Assembly (NCBI RefSeq): GCF_001447995.1
Contig: NZ_LDPE01000001.1
Coordinates: 1,364,001 to 1,428,000 of the forward strand
Direction: 5' to 3'
DNA: 64,000 nucleotides
Origin: Maribacter dokdonensis DSW-8
GTDB taxonomy: Bacteria; Bacteroidota; Bacteroidia; Flavobacteriales; Flavobacteriaceae
Shown one piece after another: positions 60,885 through 64,000 of this stretch (within the stretch, counting starts at the first letter, position 1; every line of letters begins with the position of its first letter). Below the pieces are notes generated by a model, which was not told the origin of the DNA, did not search any database, and was given only the letters and a program-made list of their open reading frames with translations. Position numbers and translations under genes: made by a program.

Positions 60885-62783
60885 TTATTCTAGACCGTTA
60901 AGGCGTTTCTTTTCAATAGTCCCAGCTTTTACATCTATTATAAAATGATCTGATGGTTTGCCGTTACTACTTTTCTCGAAAATATATGACCACAACCTGT
61001 AAGCGCTATCATCAGATTGTTTTAATTGACTACATAAAAATTCGTACTGTTTTAAACGAGCTTTTCCAATATCGGCAAAGGCCAATTCATCTGCGCTTCT
61101 TAAGCGATAAAAATCATATATCATGTCAAAACCCGTCCAGGCCTTAAAATCACCTCTAGATAAATTGGCGCTATTAAAACTATTATCAAGATCATCGTTT
61201 TGAGCCATTAAAAGCTCTTCACCTGTTTTATGTATAAAAGATTCAACAAATTTTTGAGACCAATCATTTGGCAAAAAACGAAGCCTAACCAATTCCTTTA
61301 AATGCCATTGTGTAAAATCTCTATAATTCTCAGCTGTTAAAATGTCTTTATTCCAAATTTCAGTAGTCTGCGTATTTTGTAAATAATTATATTCCTCCTC
61401 GTATAAGGAAAATAGACTATTGAATTTTTCAGCTTTTTCAATAACAACGGTCTCCACTTCAAACTTGGTTTTAGAATGTATCGTTAATATCTTATAACCA
61501 GGTGCGTATGCAGCTAATGACGGAGTTTGAATATTGTATAAAGTGTTACCTTTTGTACTTGTTCTTACACCAGTATCATTAATATGCATATGACCACCAA
61601 AATGAATTTCAATACCTGCATCTGCAAATAACTCTGCCACTTCCTCTTTTGGCACTCGGTGTAGTTGCATTTTCGATTCACCAAAAAAATGTTTCATTTC
61701 ATCTGAAGCATTGTCATTAAAATCAACCATGGGATAATGACTAAAAGCAATTAAAACCTTGTTCATTTTTTCAGCCTTTTCTGATACTTTTTTCACCCAA
61801 TCTATTAAATGTCTTTTTTGTAAAAGCACATTATTGTACCCTGTACTTGCACTTTGAAAATCATTGACATTTTCTGATACGCCAGATAATTTATTTTTTG
61901 GAACATAAACATTGGCATCTAATGCCAATAGCCAAAGGCCTTCGATTGGCTCTACTAGATAACTTGCATCTGGGTGTTTATTAAACGCATCGATCGCATA
62001 GGTTCTATTTTCCAATGAAGACGCTTGCTCTGCCTTGTTAAACGTATAACCTTGATAAGAGTAATCTGAAAATGGAGTTTCCCAATACACGTAATCTTTT
62101 TGTGGATAAAAACCAAAAGCAGCCATTTCATTTAAAATATCTTGGTATCCCCACTTTTGAATTTCCGAGGTAATAATTGGGGTAAGCCGCCCAGCTACAG
62201 TATCCTTTATATTTTCAATTGAACTGGTAATTATCTGTTCCTTTCCCCCAATACCCAAAAAATCGGTCTTACCGGCATCGTGCGCAAAGGGTTTTACAGG
62301 ATCATGATTTCCTGTTGTAGCAAAAAATAAAATATCATGCTCGTCGGTATAGCGTTGTAAAATTCTACGCAAACCCTTAACATGTACGGGTTGGCCATCA
62401 TCACTAAAATCACCTGGCAATGCAACTAATTTAATTCCCCTTTTTACAATGTCATCTAGCGCTTCAATAAAGGCAAAATAATTCTCATTGAATATTCTGG
62501 TAGATTGTAATTGTGCATTCATAGTACGAATGTTTACAAAATCATCGGTTTTAGGGTTTTTAATTCCTTTGTAATCTACATCTTCAAATTGCGCATAGAT
62601 ATCTTGAAAATGTGCATCTGCAATAAATGCAATTTTCACTTCTTCAAATTCTTCTTCCTTTCCAGTACTACAAGAAAGCATCAAAAATAGCAAAGCAACA
62701 TACAGAAATCTATATTGCTGGCTAATTCTAGATTGAATTATTTTTTGACCGTTTCTTTCGGAAAGGCATAGCTCTTTTTCCAT
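60885..62783 (-). CDS. Metallophosphoesterase lipoprotein
   Basis: A 632-residue exported phosphoesterase. After an unusually long polar leader (about 25 residues) comes a lipoprotein signal (FLYVALLFLMLSCSTG, Cys about 38). The calcineurin-like core is complete: IAFIADAHFQ (DxH), ALPGDFSDDG (GDxxDD), TTGNHDPV (GNHD), IAFSHYPMVD and FGGHMHIND (GHxH). The C-terminal 200 residues are helical and not recognised. The ATG at 62783 lies 46 bp inside the GH115 gene; no later ATG before the signal exists. Its substrate is unknown; a phosphorylated sugar or inositol phosphate would fit the locus but is speculation. Confidence 0.85.
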   Translation of the reverse strand: MEKELCLSERNGQKIIQSRISQQYRFLYVALLFLMLSCSTGKEEEFEEVKIAFIADAHFQDIYAQFEDVDYKGIKNPKTDDFVNIRTMNAQLQSTRIFNENYFAFIEALDDIVKRGIKLVALPGDFSDDGQPVHVKGLRRILQRYTDEHDILFFATTGNHDPVKPFAHDAGKTDFLGIGGKEQIITSSIENIKDTVAGRLTPIITSEIQKWGYQDILNEMAAFGFYPQKDYVYWETPFSDYSYQGYTFNKAEQASSLENRTYAIDAFNKHPDASYLVEPIEGLWLLALDANVYVPKNKLSGVSENVNDFQSASTGYNNVLLQKRHLIDWVKKVSEKAEKMNKVLIAFSHYPMVDFNDNASDEMKHFFGESKMQLHRVPKEEVAELFADAGIEIHFGGHMHINDTGVRTSTKGNTLYNIQTPSLAAYAPGYKILTIHSKTKFEVETVVIEKAEKFNSLFSLYEEEYNYLQNTQTTEIWNKDILTAENYRDFTQWHLKELVRLRFLPNDWSQKFVESFIHKTGEELLMAQNDDLDNSFNSANLSRGDFKAWTGFDMIYDFYRLRSADELAFADIGKARLKQYEFLCSQLKQSDDSAYRLWSYIFEKSSNGKPSDHFIIDVKAGTIEKKRLNGLE

Positions 62784-64000
62784 CCTCCTAAATCTATCAA
62801 CACTTGATCAATTAATACTCCAGGATCTACCATCCATATTTTCAATGTATGTTTTCCTGCCTTATTTACAATTTGTTTTACCGTTTGTATTGATGCGTTT
62901 CTAAGTACATTCTGTTTCCATTCCTCACTTCGACCTTTGGTTTCAAAATTCACAAAAACCGGTGTAGCATCATCAATAGCAATTGCACAGCGAACTCCTA
63001 TTCCAGCAAATGGGGCATGGGTGGGTACCGCTTGTATATTCACATCTACCTCACCAAAATTAAATGTATAAAAATCATATTCCAAAACCGGACTATTCGC
63101 TTTTATTTCCTCTAAATCTACCAAAGGCGTTGAAGTTCTAGGCAGTGCAGTTATGACCTTATTGGTATAGCCCATACCTTCGAATAACTTCCAATTTGCC
63201 TCTTTACCTTCTTTCTTTCTTGTAAAGTTTTCGGCATGTATAGATACATAACCCTTATCCTCAACAAAACCGTTGTAGTTTTTTAATGCCTCGAATTTAG
63301 GATTGTAAGCAGATACACCAATGGTAGTAGTTTTACCTTCTGATATAAATTCAATAGCACTATTCACCTTATAACTCGGAGGAATCAACTGAAAATCGTG
63401 TCCTAGCGGAGCTTCTTTTTTATTCTCGCCTTGGGGAACTTTACTCCAATCTATACTCACCCAAATACGTTTTTCCAAATTATCAGAATTTAAGGTTCCT
63501 TTATTTTCTGACAAGCGAATCCAATCTGATTTAGGTTTTGCTTCCCAATTAACCGTACCCTTACCATTTGCAAAAACATCAATATAAAAAACACTCTTAG
63601 TATAGCTATTAAAAACAGGAAGTACATCTGCATAGCTATTAATTACCTTATCATTAACCTCCATCTGATACCCTTCTAAAGCTAAACCTAAGCTAGCATT
63701 TTCACTGTTAAGAACGGTAAATGTTGCAGGTTTTGCAAACACCGGAAGAAAACGAGGAGCCATCGTCATAATATGGTTCCATTTACCATTTTTAAGCACT
63801 GTATTGTAGTAATCGGTCTCTTCAATGATTCGATTATAAGCTTCTTTTGATAATACGCTAAAAGTATTCGCACTTTGCCTACCTTGTTTAGCTGTAAATT
63901 GGTTCTTAAAACTATACAACCACTTCTGATTTAATTTAGAAGCACCAATAACCGGGTAATACACCAATTGATAAAAAGCATCTTTTCTATACATTGGTAT
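62738..64000 (-). CDS. GH115 alpha-glucuronidase, C-terminal part (cut by window)
   Basis: The last 420 or so residues of a GH115-type xylan alpha-1,2-glucuronidase; the frame is open through the window end, so the catalytic N-terminal half lies outside. Visible parts are the end of the catalytic domain (AFYQLVYYPVIGASKLNQKW), a helical segment and the C-terminal beta-sandwich domains (WIRLSENKGTL, GYVSIHAENFTRKKEGK, FNFGEVDVNIQAVPTHAPFAG, IWMVDPGVLIDQVLIDLGGW). It would release (4-O-methyl)glucuronic acid from glucuronoxylan outside the cell or in the periplasm. Its 3' end overlaps the phosphoesterase gene by 46 bp. Confidence 0.88.
   Translation of the reverse strand: MPMYRKDAFYQLVYYPVIGASKLNQKWLYSFKNQFTAKQGRQSANTFSVLSKEAYNRIIEETDYYNTVLKNGKWNHIMTMAPRFLPVFAKPATFTVLNSENASLGLALEGYQMEVNDKVINSYADVLPVFNSYTKSVFYIDVFANGKGTVNWEAKPKSDWIRLSENKGTLNSDNLEKRIWVSIDWSKVPQGENKKEAPLGHDFQLIPPSYKVNSAIEFISEGKTTTIGVSAYNPKFEALKNYNGFVEDKGYVSIHAENFTRKKEGKEANWKLFEGMGYTNKVITALPRTSTPLVDLEEIKANSPVLEYDFYTFNFGEVDVNIQAVPTHAPFAGIGVRCAIAIDDATPVFVNFETKGRSEEWKQNVLRNASIQTVKQIVNKAGKHTLKIWMVDPGVLIDQVLIDLGGWKKSYAFPKETVKK

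Noticed and set aside
1..64000. CRISPR arrays, insertion sequences, prophage or toxin-antitoxin genes
   Set aside because: No spaced direct repeats, transposase, integrase or phage structural genes were found on either strand.

Overview
This window is a stretch of AT-rich chromosome from a member of the Bacteroidota, almost certainly the family Flavobacteriaceae and probably marine. Several signs agree. Promoters have the Bacteroidota form (-7 box TAnnTTTG, sometimes with a TTTG or TTG at -33). NusB is of the long Bacteroidota type and DnaJ has the reduced flavobacterial zinc finger. There are GSIII and GSII glutamine synthetases, a PUR-like DUF3276 protein, MnmD, a hybrid two-component system (HTCS) and many short lipoproteins. 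I see no phage, insertion sequence, CRISPR array or rRNA. One tRNA gene, tRNA-Arg(ACG), is present.

Layout. 0-8 kb: small exported protein, peptidase T, a Gfo/Idh/MocA oxidoreductase, the nusB-DUF1573-yajC run, an ABC exporter and a PUR-like protein. 8-13.6 kb: acyltransferase, BASS transporter, CsaA, then thiol and peroxide enzymes and a cold-shock protein. 13.7-17.2 kb: tiny membrane peptide, a cyclophilin-FKBP fusion, M28 peptidase and PPK2. 17.4-23.3 kb: an exported unknown, then a tightly packed five-gene run (NatA-like ATPase, NatB-like permease, MscS channel, outer-membrane-type protein, sigma-54 response regulator without a DNA-binding domain). 23.5-30.2 kb: grpE-dnaJ, TIGR01777 oxidoreductase, DUF4920-mnmD, ilvE, a MazG-like protein, small membrane proteins and crcB. 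30.3-33.2 kb: the nitrogen operon glnK-amt and a BBP2 porin. 33-45 kb: lipoproteins, an Lrp regulator, purU, pyrF, prfA, apbE, a Rieske protein and purM. 45-48.5 kb: divergent GSIII and GSII genes. 48.6-52.7 kb: Ca/Na antiporter, a BlaI-M56 sensor pair with three tandem operators, a 50-residue ORF and apt. 52.8-64 kb: tRNA-Arg, then a uronate/inositol locus.

Two regulatory layouts stand out. First, a TACCC...GGGTA dyad lies about 78 bp upstream of the -7 box of both glnK-amt and GSII, and each promoter carries a second full or half copy nearer the -33 region. This suggests one regulator controls ammonium uptake and glutamine synthesis together. Second, three copies of a 16-bp AACTA-N6-TAGTT palindrome sit at exactly 20-bp spacing just upstream of the BlaI-type repressor gene.

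The right-hand locus is all on the minus strand. It holds a GH115 alpha-glucuronidase (cut by the window edge), a metallophosphoesterase lipoprotein, an HTCS sensor-regulator, myo-inositol oxygenase (MIOX), a sodium:solute symporter and a broken GH88 unsaturated glucuronyl hydrolase. The inferred common product is D-glucuronate, from glucuronoxylan side chains or from inositol. The GH88 copy has lost its start codon and carries an in-frame stop, so that branch looks recently inactivated.
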